From NCBI GenBank assembly GCA_038205115.1, contig JBBRCE010000067.1:1-25864 (forward strand): 25,864 bases of DNA. Direction: 5' to 3'. The notes beneath the pieces are model-generated. The model worked only from the letters and a program-made list of their open reading frames with translations, did not search any database and had not been told where the DNA came from. Positions 16,932-25,101 of the stretch are shown one piece after another. Source of the DNA: JBBRCE01 sp038205115 (GTDB lineage Bacteria > Planctomycetota > Planctomycetia > Pirellulales > JBBRCE01). The number at the start of each line of letters is the position of its first letter. Within the stretch, counting starts at the first letter, position 1. Both the position numbers and the translations under genes were made by a program.

Positions 16932-19900
16932 ATGGCCGGTGTTAGAACTTTATCGCGGTTCGGTCGTTTAGCGTCGCTGGCGACGTTGGCGACGCTGGGA
17001 CTGCTGGCGATGCGTGCATCGGCTGACGAGATTGCGCCCGATGGCCAACGCGTGGTTCAAGTTCGGATCGAAGGCAACTCGACCGTCAAGCTGGCACAAC
17101 TGCCAAAATTGACCACCCGTGGCGGCCAATTGTTCGAAAGAAAAACTGTCGATGATGACACGCGCGAGCTACTCAAATCGCACAAGTTCTTGAACGTCGA
17201 GCCGTTATTTCAGCAGACGCCCGCCGGCGTGATCGTGATCTTCAAGGTGCTGGAGCGGCCCGTTTTTCAATACATTAAATATCTCGGCAGCAAAGACTTC
17301 GAAGACTCGACATTAAAAAAGCAAACCGATCTGGACGTTGGTCAACCGCTCGACCCATACGCCGTAAAAGAAGGCGCGCGCAAGATCGAGGATTTCTATC
17401 ACGAACACGGCCACAATCATGCCCGCGTGGATATCGTCGAAGGCGATAAGCTTGGCGACAAAGGCGCGGTCTACATCATTCACGAAGGCGAAACGCAGCG
17501 CATCTATTCAACCCGGTTCGTCGGCAACACGATTGCCAGCGATGCCCGGCTGCACGTGATCGTGGATTCCAAGCCTGGCATTCTCTGGATCTTCAAAGGC
17601 TTCTTCGATAAGAAAAAGCTCAACGAAGACATCGATAAGCTGACCGAGTACTATCGCGCGCTCGGCTTCTTCGAAGCCCGTATTGGCCGCGAGTTGGAGT
17701 TCAACGACAAAGAAAATTGGTTGACCATCACCTTCGTGATCAACGAGGGACCGCGCTACCGGATTCGCAACGTCAGTGTGTTGGGAAATAAAATATTCAC
17801 CGCCGGCGAACTGACCAAGGATTTCCGGCTCAAGCAGGGCGACTTCTTCGATAAATCAGCGCTCGATAAAGACCTGGGCAGCATCCGCGACGTCTGCGGC
17901 GGCCAGGGCTACATATTCGCCAATATCGACGCCAACAACTCGTTCTGCGAGCAGCCGGCGATGGTCGATTTAGCGTACAAAGTCAAGGAAGGCGAGCAGT
18001 GGCGCGTTGGCAAGATCAACGTCAGCATCACCGGCGACAGCCCGCACACGCGCGAAAAAGTCGTGCTCAACCGCATGGAATTGCGACCTGGCGATATTTG
18101 CGACACACGCAAATTGCGGACCAGCGAACGCCGCATGAAGGCGGCCGGAGTGTTCGTAACCGATCCCAGCCGCGGCGCCGCGCCGAAGATCGTTTTCAGC
18201 CCACCGCCCGGTTATGATCCCGACAAAGACTCGGAATCGTCGGTGGCCGAGCGTCCCAGAAAGGCGCCACGCACCGGCGGCGGATCATTTCGCGGCCAAA
18301 GCCCTGACGCCTCGATCGTCGCGCCCGCCGGCCCGAACCTGGTCGATTTGCAAGTCAACGTCGACAGCCTCGCCGAGATTCCGGCCGAATGGTTGGCCGA
18401 CAGCGTTTCGACCAACAACGACTTGCTCCCCCGCGAAATGCCAGCGCCAAACTTCCCCGGTCAATTCAATGCACCAAACGCCGCGCCTGCGGTTCAGTCA
18501 CCCGCGCCGGCCAGCAATGTCGATTTGCTACGCGCCATGCAAGGCAGTCGTCCCAGCCAACCGCAAGCCGTGAGCGCTGCCTATCCAACCACGGCCGCCG
18601 AAACCGTACGCCGCAACATCGCGCCGGGCCAAGTGGTTTATCGTGGGCAAAGCCCCGCGCGCAACGATGGCTACGGCAACATGATTGTCGAAAATCCCAG
18701 CGCCGGCTACGGCGGCATCCGCGGCGGCTCAATGGGCCCCGACGCGGGCATTCGCACCGCCGACCGACCGACGCCAGCGCAGTACCAGGCGCCAATCAAC
18801 TCCTCGAATCAAATTCAGTACGGCATCTACAACACCGCCGCGACCACAACGCCGGTACCGGGCGTCGCCCCCAGCTACGGTCCGCCGCCGACTACGGCCT
18901 ATTATCAAAACGCGCCGCCCGGTGCGGTGTACGCCGGCGCTCCGGCTCCAGAAGGCATTCCGCCGGGAACGCCAGCAATGGGCATTCCAGCCACTCCCGG
19001 CGCTGGCGCGTTCGTGCCGCCGCCGATGGGCGACGTCAACTACGGATTATTTCAACAGCCGACCAACACCGTCGATTTGCAAGCCCAGCTTGAAGAAACG
19101 CAGACCGGCCGCATCATGTTTGGCGTCGGCATCAACTCCGACGCCGGCCTGGTGGGCAACATTTTGCTGGAAGAACAGAACTTCGACTGGACTCGCGTGC
19201 CGTACAGTTGGGAAGACGTGCGGATGGGCCGCGCCTTTCGCGGCGCCGGCGAAAAATTCCGAATCGAAGCCTCGCCCGGTACGCAAGTTTCGCGGTATGT
19301 GGCCAGCTTCACCGAACCCTATCTGTTCGATACCCCGGTGAGCTTCACCGACAGCGTCTCGTACTACCAACGTTATTTCGACGACTACAAAGAACGCCGC
19401 TACGGCGGGCGGTTTGGCCTCGGATATCAATTTCCCGAAGCGCCCGACCTCTCAATTCGCGGCGCGATTCGCGCCGAACACGTCAACTTGTCCGACCCAC
19501 GCGTGCTGGGCGTGCCCGAGCTCGACCGCGCGCTCGGATCTCACGAACTGTACGGCTTCCAAGCTTCCGTCACGCACGACACCCGCGATAGCGCCTTTTT
19601 GGCAACCGAAGGTCACTTGATCGATTTAAGCTTCGAACAGGTTGTGGGTTCGTTCACCTATTCGCGAGAAATTCTCGAAGCCCGGCAGTACTTCTTACTG
19701 CACCAGCGGGCCGACGGCTCTGGCCGTCACACTGTGGCGGTTGGCAGCAAAATTGGCTTCACCGGCCCCGACACGCCCATCTACGACACGTTTTATGCCG
19801 GCGGTTACGCCACGCTGCGCGGATTTTACTTCCGCGGCGCATCGCCCCAGGACAACACGGTTAAGGTCGGCGGTGACTTCGAATTCCTCAACAGTGTGGA

Positions 19901-20144
19901 ATACATGTTTCCGATCACCGCCAACGACATGCTCCGCGGCGTGACGTTTGTGGACTTCGGCACGGTCGAACGCAGTGCCGGCATCCATAACGACTTGTTC
20001 CGCGTGGCGCCGGGCATTGGTTTGCGAATCACCGTGCCGGCACTTGGCCCAGCGCCCATTGCCTTGGACTTGGCATTCCCAATCGCCCACGCCAACGGCG
20101 ACCGCATCCAAAACTTCAGCTTCTTTGTCGGCTTCGCCCGTTAA
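16932..20144 (+). CDS. bamA: Omp85/BamA-type outer membrane assembly protein with interrupted last POTRA and long linker, 1070 aa
   Basis: This is an outer-membrane protein insertase of the Omp85 family. Layout: signal peptide (1-31, ending AMRASA); POTRA domains at about 41-110, 111-187, 190-275, 276-358 and 359-477; a disordered linker (about 478-715); and a C-terminal beta-barrel (about 722-1070). The barrel has the Omp85 loop motif LRGF (962-965, in GGYATLRGFYFRG) and ends NFSFFVGFAR. Two features are unusual. The last POTRA seems split: its helices end near GVFVTDP (406-412), but the expected final strand VDLQVNVD comes only at 471-478, after a charged Gly/Arg/Ser insert. The linker then runs some 240 residues of Pro, Ala, Gly, Gln and Tyr. 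Ordinary BamA is about 800 residues. The start ATG is preceded by AAAGGG. TamA or another Omp85 member is possible, but five POTRAs favour BamA. Confidence 0.9.
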   Translation: MAGVRTLSRFGRLASLATLATLGLLAMRASADEIAPDGQRVVQVRIEGNSTVKLAQLPKLTTRGGQLFERKTVDDDTRELLKSHKFLNVEPLFQQTPAGVIVIFKVLERPVFQYIKYLGSKDFEDSTLKKQTDLDVGQPLDPYAVKEGARKIEDFYHEHGHNHARVDIVEGDKLGDKGAVYIIHEGETQRIYSTRFVGNTIASDARLHVIVDSKPGILWIFKGFFDKKKLNEDIDKLTEYYRALGFFEARIGRELEFNDKENWLTITFVINEGPRYRIRNVSVLGNKIFTAGELTKDFRLKQGDFFDKSALDKDLGSIRDVCGGQGYIFANIDANNSFCEQPAMVDLAYKVKEGEQWRVGKINVSITGDSPHTREKVVLNRMELRPGDICDTRKLRTSERRMKAAGVFVTDPSRGAAPKIVFSPPPGYDPDKDSESSVAERPRKAPRTGGGSFRGQSPDASIVAPAGPNLVDLQVNVDSLAEIPAEWLADSVSTNNDLLPREMPAPNFPGQFNAPNAAPAVQSPAPASNVDLLRAMQGSRPSQPQAVSAAYPTTAAETVRRNIAPGQVVYRGQSPARNDGYGNMIVENPSAGYGGIRGGSMGPDAGIRTADRPTPAQYQAPINSSNQIQYGIYNTAATTTPVPGVAPSYGPPPTTAYYQNAPPGAVYAGAPAPEGIPPGTPAMGIPATPGAGAFVPPPMGDVNYGLFQQPTNTVDLQAQLEETQTGRIMFGVGINSDAGLVGNILLEEQNFDWTRVPYSWEDVRMGRAFRGAGEKFRIEASPGTQVSRYVASFTEPYLFDTPVSFTDSVSYYQRYFDDYKERRYGGRFGLGYQFPEAPDLSIRGAIRAEHVNLSDPRVLGVPELDRALGSHELYGFQASVTHDTRDSAFLATEGHLIDLSFEQVVGSFTYSREILEARQYFLLHQRADGSGRHTVAVGSKIGFTGPDTPIYDTFYAGGYATLRGFYFRGASPQDNTVKVGGDFEFLNSVEYMFPITANDMLRGVTFVDFGTVERSAGIHNDLFRVAPGIGLRITVPALGPAPIALDLAFPIAHANGDRIQNFSFFVGFAR

Positions 20145-20163
20145 GAAACCTGCGGGTTGCGGC

Positions 20164-21585
20164 CTACTTTATTTTGGCGGGCTTGGACTCCGCCTTGGGC
20201 GGAGTCCAGGCGGCCGGCTTGGGGTTGGCAACCGTCAACTCGGCGCTGTCGCCGCTCTGTTGCATGTCGGCCTTAAGTCGTCGGGTGAGTTCGGCCACGC
20301 GTTGAGCTTGCTCGGGCCGATCAGCCAGATTGGTCGCTTCGTGCGGATCGTTTTCCAGATCGAACAATTGCGTTTTGTCCACCTGCGGGTAGCGAATTAG
20401 CTTCCAGCGTCCGTCCGTGAAACCGCGCTGCACGCCGCGATACGCAAACATCAAATGGTCGCGGGCCGGCTTGGTCGGATCGGCGAGCGTGACGCTGAAA
20501 TCCACGCCGTCGCCGTGGTTGGGCGAATCCACGCCGCAGACTTTGCCCAGCGTCGGCAGCACGTCAAACAAGTAGCACATGGCAGCCGTGCGTTGATCCA
20601 CCGCCACGCCGGGGCCAGCAATTATCAGCGGCACGCGCACCGAATCGAACTCGTACACACTCTGCTTGCCAATCAATCCGTGGCTGCCGCGGGCAACTCC
20701 GCTATCGGCGCTGTACACCACGATTGTGTTCTTGGCGAATGGCGAAGCGTCCAGCGCATCCAGCACGCGGCCCACTTGCGCGTCGAGGTAAGAAATATAA
20801 CGGTAGTAATCGGCCAGCATCGCGCGGATATCTTCCGGCGTCCGCGGCCAAGGCAGCAACTTTTCGTCGCGAATGGTCATCTCGCCGTTATTCCAGGGAT
20901 GTTGCGGCAAAAAGCTGGGCGGCAGCGGGATCTTGGCCGGGTCGTACGTGATCGGAAAATCGCTGGGCACAATGTGCGGATCGTGCGGAGCGTCGAACGG
21001 CAGATAGGCAAAGAACGGCCCGGCGGTGCGCGTTTTGATGAATTCAATCATCTGATCCGCAAACGCCGCGCAGGCGTGCTGCTCGGAAATGCGTCCCGGG
21101 GTCACTCTGCCGTCTCGCACGTCGTGCAACTCGGCATGCAGCGGGTTGGTCATGCCGCCGGTAAACATCGCGCGGGCCGTCGGAAAAATGCGCGCCAGCG
21201 ACGCATCGCCGTTGTGCCATTTGCCGCTGGCGAACGTGCTGTAGCCCGCTTTGGCAAATGCCTCGGGCCAAGTCACATCGCGCAGCAGCTTTTCGTCAAT
21301 ATGAAACAAATTGCGGCCAGACAGCAGCATCGCCCGCGAGGGCACGCAGGTTGCCCCTTGCATGCCACCTTGCATATACGCGCGATTAAACGCCAAACCG
21401 CGATGGACCAGTCGATCCAAATTGGGCGTCTTGATGATCGTATTGCCCAGCGCGGCAATCGTATCGGCCCGCTGGTCGTCGGCAAACAGAAACAAGATGT
21501 TCGGCCGGGCAGTCTCAGCGGCGTGTAGCCCAAGCGAAGATGATGCCATCGAAACCAGTATCGCAACAAGGATCGACCTTTTCAT
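20164..21585 (-). CDS. Secreted sulfatase (formylglycine type), 473 aa
   Basis: A type I sulfatase that hydrolyses sulfate esters. The start at 21585 gives a signal peptide (MKRSILVAILVSMASSSLGL, cleaved near HAA-ET). A GTG at 21651 overlapping the upstream stop would add 22 residues before the signal peptide and is less likely. The metal-binding pair is Asp36-Asp37 in LFLFADDQRADT, the formylglycine motif is canonical (Cys80 in CVPSRAMLLSGR), and GKWH (Lys122, His124) follows. YSADSGVARGSHGLIGKQSV holds the later metal-binding acid and lysine. The N-terminal catalytic domain and the small C-terminal domain (LIRYPQVDKTQLFDLENDPHE) are typical. The Lys/Pro/Ala-rich end is encoded over a strong inverted repeat (20181-20211). 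It is the last gene of the esterase-sulfatase-sulfatase operon and is convergent with bamA, 19 bp away. The substrate is not readable; polysaccharide sulfate is the likely class. Confidence 0.93.
   Translation of the reverse strand: MKRSILVAILVSMASSSLGLHAAETARPNILFLFADDQRADTIAALGNTIIKTPNLDRLVHRGLAFNRAYMQGGMQGATCVPSRAMLLSGRNLFHIDEKLLRDVTWPEAFAKAGYSTFASGKWHNGDASLARIFPTARAMFTGGMTNPLHAELHDVRDGRVTPGRISEQHACAAFADQMIEFIKTRTAGPFFAYLPFDAPHDPHIVPSDFPITYDPAKIPLPPSFLPQHPWNNGEMTIRDEKLLPWPRTPEDIRAMLADYYRYISYLDAQVGRVLDALDASPFAKNTIVVYSADSGVARGSHGLIGKQSVYEFDSVRVPLIIAGPGVAVDQRTAAMCYLFDVLPTLGKVCGVDSPNHGDGVDFSVTLADPTKPARDHLMFAYRGVQRGFTDGRWKLIRYPQVDKTQLFDLENDPHEATNLADRPEQAQRVAELTRRLKADMQQSGDSAELTVANPKPAAWTPPKAESKPAKIK
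20181..20211. terminator. Strong hairpin between convergent bamA and sulfatase genes
   Basis: GGACTCCGCC (20185-20194) and GGCGGAGTCC (20198-20207) pair perfectly around a 3-base loop, and the stem extends to 14 bp (20181-20211) with one G-T wobble. It lies inside the last codons of the sulfatase and about 37 bp past the bamA stop. No U-tract follows on either strand, so it could act on bamA transcripts as a structured 3' end, or be only a codon-level palindrome. Confidence 0.35.
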
Positions 21586-21647
21586 CGGTTTGCCTGAACT
21601 GTAAGTGCGATGAACAGAGAATGCGCGAATCGACGGTCGCCAGCGCG

Positions 21648-23579
21648 TCACTTCTGCGCGGGAAATTCGATCTTCAACTGCCGTACGCTGCCATCGAACA
21701 GCGATTTGCCGTCGTACTTGTCAACGGTGTTACCGTCATCGTGACCGACGCAAAACGCTTCCTGCGGCTGCTGCTTGATCAGACCGCCGGCCTTACCGCT
21801 GGCGACCTCTTTGCCGTCCAGCGACAGAGTCATGCCGCCATCGTGGGCGAACCGCACTTCGATCCGCGCGGTTTCGCCAATCGCCGTGGGCGATTCGATC
21901 CGCACGATCTCGCGCTGGCTGGCATGCACGGCAAACACCACGTGACCTGCTTTCAGGTAGACGGCGTAACCGACCTGCGTTCCGCCGTGCGCCACAATCA
22001 CGCCATCGCGGGCTTTTGTGGCAACATGGCAACTGACCGTGAATGGCCGACCGTCGATTTGCGGCGCTTGCTCGCGCGATAGCGAATCGCCAACCTTCAT
22101 CTGCGCAATCGCCGCCGCATCGCTCGCCTTGACGCCGCTGTCGCTGGCCGCGGGCGTTTTCGGCTTTTCGCCGTTATCCACCGGATATAGGGTCACCGCG
22201 TTTGCGACAAAGCCCGGCTTGCGAACTTCCGTGCCGTGTTTACCGTTGCCCAACTCGTCTGCCATTTTCACAACCAGCGGCTTGAGCCGGGCCAGCACTT
22301 CCGGGTTTTTTGCGGCGACGTCCGTGGTTTCGCCAATGTCGTCATCCAGGTTGTACAGCCGCGGATTTTGCAGCGACGCCTCGACGATCGGGCCGCTTTT
22401 GCCCATGCCTTCGGCCTGCGCAGCGACCGCCATTTTCCACGGCCCCACGCGCACGGCCTCCAACTTATAACCAGCGTAATAAAAGTGAGCCGGTCGCGGC
22501 GAAATGGGTTGCTTGCTGGGATTCAACAGCAATGGCGAAAAGTCGGCACCATCGATTTTTTTCGCGGTGGGCAGAACGCCGCCCGCGAGCGTGACAAAGG
22601 TCGGCAGAAAATCGATGTTCCCGGCCACGGCGTCGCAAGCGCTGCCCGCCACGATCTTGCCAGGCCACCAGGCCAATGTCGGCTCGCGCATGCCGCCTTC
22701 CCACGTGCTGCCTTTGAAGCCCCGCAGCGGACCGGCGCTGCCGGCCGCTTTGTCCTTGGATTTCGCGGGGCCATTGTCGCTGGTGAAGATCACCAGCGTG
22801 TTCTCGCTGAGCTTGAGTTCGCGCAGCGTATCCAGCACACGTCCCACGCTCCAATCCACTTCTTCTACCCAGTCGCTGTAACGACCGTTGACGGATTTAT
22901 CGCGAAACTTTTCACCGGGATGAATCGGCGCATGGACGGCCGTGTGCGCCAGATACAGAAAGAACGGTCGCTGCGTATTGTCGTTGAGAAATTTTACGGC
23001 TTCGTCGGTGTAGCGCTCGGTCAGTTGATCTTCTTGCTCGCCGCTGAGCAGTTCGATCACCTTTTCGCCCCGTACCAACGGCACGACCAACCGGCCATCC
23101 ACCTTGGCCTTTTTGAGCATGTCGTTCGAATAAGGCAAACCAAAATACTCGTCAAAACCGTGCCGCGTCGGCAGGAAATCCGGCTGATCGCCCAGATGCC
23201 ACTTGCCCACGCACTGAGTGGCGTAACCCTGTTGCTTGAGCAATTCGGCCACCGTCTGCTCGTCTTTGCTGATGCCAGTCGACTCGCCCGGAAACAGCAC
23301 GCCCGAAATCGAAACACGCTGGCCATAGCAGCCGGTCATCACTTGCGCGCGCGATACCGAGCACACAGGCGCCGCGTAAAACGAAGTCAGCTTCATGCCC
23401 TCGGCCGCCATGCGGTCGATTTGCGGCGTGCGATTTTTGGTCGAGCCAAAAGGCCCAACGTCGCCGTAGCCCATATCGTCGATAAAGATCAGCACGATGT
23501 TGGGCTTAGCCTGCGCGATCCGTAGCGGCACGACGCACACGGATACAAACGCCAAAAACAACAAAACATGTCGCGGCAT
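21648..23579 (-). CDS. Secreted arylsulfatase-like protein with C-terminal LamG-like domain, 643 aa
   Basis: The start at 23579 begins a signal peptide (MPRHVLLFLAFVSVCVVPLR, cleaved near AQA-KP). An ATG at 23624, six bases after the upstream stop, would add 15 residues and cannot be excluded. Sulfatase features: metal-binding Asp34-Asp35 in FIDDMGYGDVG, GKWHLGD (Lys126, His128), LAHTAVHAPIHPG, and FTSDNGP with STWEGGMREP further on. The formylglycine site reads Cys73-Ser-Val-Ser-Arg77, with Val where the consensus has Pro or Ala. After the catalytic part (to about residue 480) comes an Ala/Lys/Pro linker and then a domain of about 130 residues with beta-sandwich character (DGRPFTVSCHV, GYAVYLKAGHVVFAV, LDGKEVASG), resembling LamG/concanavalin-like carbohydrate-binding modules. 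It is the middle gene of the operon. Confidence 0.92.
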   Translation of the reverse strand: MPRHVLLFLAFVSVCVVPLRIAQAKPNIVLIFIDDMGYGDVGPFGSTKNRTPQIDRMAAEGMKLTSFYAAPVCSVSRAQVMTGCYGQRVSISGVLFPGESTGISKDEQTVAELLKQQGYATQCVGKWHLGDQPDFLPTRHGFDEYFGLPYSNDMLKKAKVDGRLVVPLVRGEKVIELLSGEQEDQLTERYTDEAVKFLNDNTQRPFFLYLAHTAVHAPIHPGEKFRDKSVNGRYSDWVEEVDWSVGRVLDTLRELKLSENTLVIFTSDNGPAKSKDKAAGSAGPLRGFKGSTWEGGMREPTLAWWPGKIVAGSACDAVAGNIDFLPTFVTLAGGVLPTAKKIDGADFSPLLLNPSKQPISPRPAHFYYAGYKLEAVRVGPWKMAVAAQAEGMGKSGPIVEASLQNPRLYNLDDDIGETTDVAAKNPEVLARLKPLVVKMADELGNGKHGTEVRKPGFVANAVTLYPVDNGEKPKTPAASDSGVKASDAAAIAQMKVGDSLSREQAPQIDGRPFTVSCHVATKARDGVIVAHGGTQVGYAVYLKAGHVVFAVHASQREIVRIESPTAIGETARIEVRFAHDGGMTLSLDGKEVASGKAGGLIKQQPQEAFCVGHDDGNTVDKYDGKSLFDGSVRQLKIEFPAQK

Positions 23580-23630
23580 GATGAAGATTCGCGGTGGGCT
23601 GGAGCAGGCGTGGGATGGCTTCATTGAACG

Positions 23631-24563
23631 CTACGGCATTGGCATTTTTAAGGTCGGCTCGCCGTGCAGCCAGCCCAGCGATGCCAAAAACTGATCGGTC
23701 TCCATCAGTGTTTGCGTGTAGCTGGGCTCCTTATTAAAAAAGCCGTGGCCCGCCATCGGGTAAATGTGCGCGTCGCAGCGCACGCCGGCTTGCTTCATAT
23801 CCGCCTCGAACTTTTTCAGCACGCTGACCGGAATCAATTTGTCGGAGTCGCCCAAAAATACGGTGGTCGGCGGCGCGTCTTTCGTCACGTGATGCGTAGG
23901 CGAGAATTCCAGATAGCGCTTGCCCACGCGCTCATGTCCCCACTCGCCGGGTCCGTTGTTGAAAACCGGATTGAACAGCACCAGTGCGTTGGCCTTGCAA
24001 GAAACGGTCAAGTCGTCCTGTTTGTCGTCCAGGCCGTCAACCAGGGTCGTAAATGCGGCCAGATGTCCGCCGGCCGAACCACCGGCGGCCGCGATCCGCG
24101 CGGGATCGATGCCCAACGTGGCCGCGTGCGCGCGGACATAACGCATGGCCGATTTCGCGTCGGCACAGCAAACCAGCGGCGGCCCCGAATCGCCCTTGGC
24201 AATGACGCGATATTCCACTCGCACGCCCACCATGCCGCGGCTGGCCAGGTACTCGCTCTGCTTGGCGAATTGCGCGGGCGTACCGGCAACCCAGCCGCCG
24301 CCAAAATAGAACACGATCGCCGGCCGCTTGTCGCTGGCCTGCCAATCGGCCGGCTTTTCAATCATCAATTTGAGTTTGCGATTGTCTACTTCCTTATAGA
24401 CGAGGGTTTCCGTAGGCAGGATTTTGGCGCCCGTGTCGCCGCGCTTGGCGGTTGCCGGCGCAGTTGCCGCTGACGGGGTTGCGGCAGAATCTTCGCCGCG
24501 GACTGCCACTCCCAAACTCGCCAGTAGAACTGCGCCAGCCAACAACCGGTTCAAGAACATCAT
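23631..24563 (-). CDS. Secreted alpha/beta-hydrolase esterase (BD-FAE-like), 310 aa
   Basis: This is a serine esterase with a signal peptide (MMFLNRLLAGAVLLASLGVA, cleaved near residue 23) and a low-complexity Ala/Thr stretch before the fold. The nucleophile elbow is GGSAGGH with Ser163; Asp241 (LGDSDKLIP) and His273 (MAGHGFFN) complete the triad. The oxyanion motif reads FYFGGGW (85-91), with Phe where many relatives have His. The fold and motifs resemble the BD-FAE acetylxylan/feruloyl esterase group and the broader lipase/acetyl-esterase family. It is the first gene of an operon with two sulfatases: the next ATG is within 6-51 bases of its stop. Removal of acyl groups from a sulfated, acylated polysaccharide is a reasonable inference. 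The start has AAAGGG upstream; ATG codons at 24563 and 24560 are adjacent. Confidence 0.9.
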   Translation of the reverse strand: MMFLNRLLAGAVLLASLGVAVRGEDSAATPSAATAPATAKRGDTGAKILPTETLVYKEVDNRKLKLMIEKPADWQASDKRPAIVFYFGGGWVAGTPAQFAKQSEYLASRGMVGVRVEYRVIAKGDSGPPLVCCADAKSAMRYVRAHAATLGIDPARIAAAGGSAGGHLAAFTTLVDGLDDKQDDLTVSCKANALVLFNPVFNNGPGEWGHERVGKRYLEFSPTHHVTKDAPPTTVFLGDSDKLIPVSVLKKFEADMKQAGVRCDAHIYPMAGHGFFNKEPSYTQTLMETDQFLASLGWLHGEPTLKMPMP

Positions 24564-24717
24564 GCAAATGGCCCTTTGAAAAAATGAAAATTTGAGTCCT
24601 GCGGACCCGCAAAGTCGCCTGCCACGTGTGACGGATGGGGTGTACGCCGCCGGCCGGCTTTCACAGTAAACTTTTTAATCTAAACTGGCCCACTTTGGGC
24701 TGATATCGATCGACTTA

Positions 24718-24817
24718 GGAACGACCGAAAAATAACTTCCTCTGAGTGAGACGCCCGCTGCTCGTGATAGCGCGCGTCGACCCGAACGAAAAACGGAAGT
24801 TATTTTTCGGTCGGTCC
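24718..24817. mobile_element. MITE-like element, copy 1 (100 bp)
   Basis: The element begins GGAACGACCG and ends CGGTCGGTCC. Its terminal inverted repeats are 23 bp long with one mismatch (G at 24814). Between them are a 9-bp left spacer, a 29-bp inner hairpin (GACGC-C-CGCT, 9-base loop, AGCG-C-GCGTC) and a 16-bp right spacer. It is flanked by TTA at 24715-24717 and TTA at 24818-24820, a 3-bp target-site duplication. It has no coding capacity. Copy 2 lies in the same orientation 294 bp away and differs at one base. Confidence 0.88.
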
Positions 24818-25101
24818 TTAGCGGCGATCAACCGTCAGGCAGCAGCCTGCACGCAACACGAACCAGCGCTGGCCGAGTCCGCGATGGCTGAAGCAATTGC
24901 CGCATCACCCTCCACAGCCAATTCCTGGGCAACGTCATCTATTTATAACACGCCAAGAATTCCAACGCTGCAAACCGCTGCGTGTTAGCACAAATTCTCA
25001 ACAGGCCGCGCGGCCGCCGACCGCTTGCCTCTCGGCAATGACGCCAGGCGCTGCGAGATCAACAAGCAGGCGGAACGCTTTACCAGACGAACAGCAACAG
25101 G

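Noticed and set aside
20455..21528. A plus-strand open frame of 357 codons opposite the first sulfatase
   Set aside because: Antisense to a gene with an intact active-site motif; composition is dominated by Arg, His and Ala.
21586..21651. GTG start at 21651 for the first sulfatase, overlapping the upstream stop as GTGA
   Set aside because: It would put 22 hydrophilic residues before a standard signal peptide; the ATG at 21585 gives a normal one.
22236..23525. A long plus-strand open frame (429 codons) opposite the LamG-bearing sulfatase
   Set aside because: It is the antisense of a clear sulfatase; its translation is His/Arg/Gln-rich without any fold signature, as expected of a shadow frame in GC-rich DNA.
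24746..24988. A plus-strand open frame of 80 codons starting inside the first 100-bp element
   Set aside because: It begins within the element's inner region and runs into unrelated DNA; no ribosome-binding site or protein pattern.
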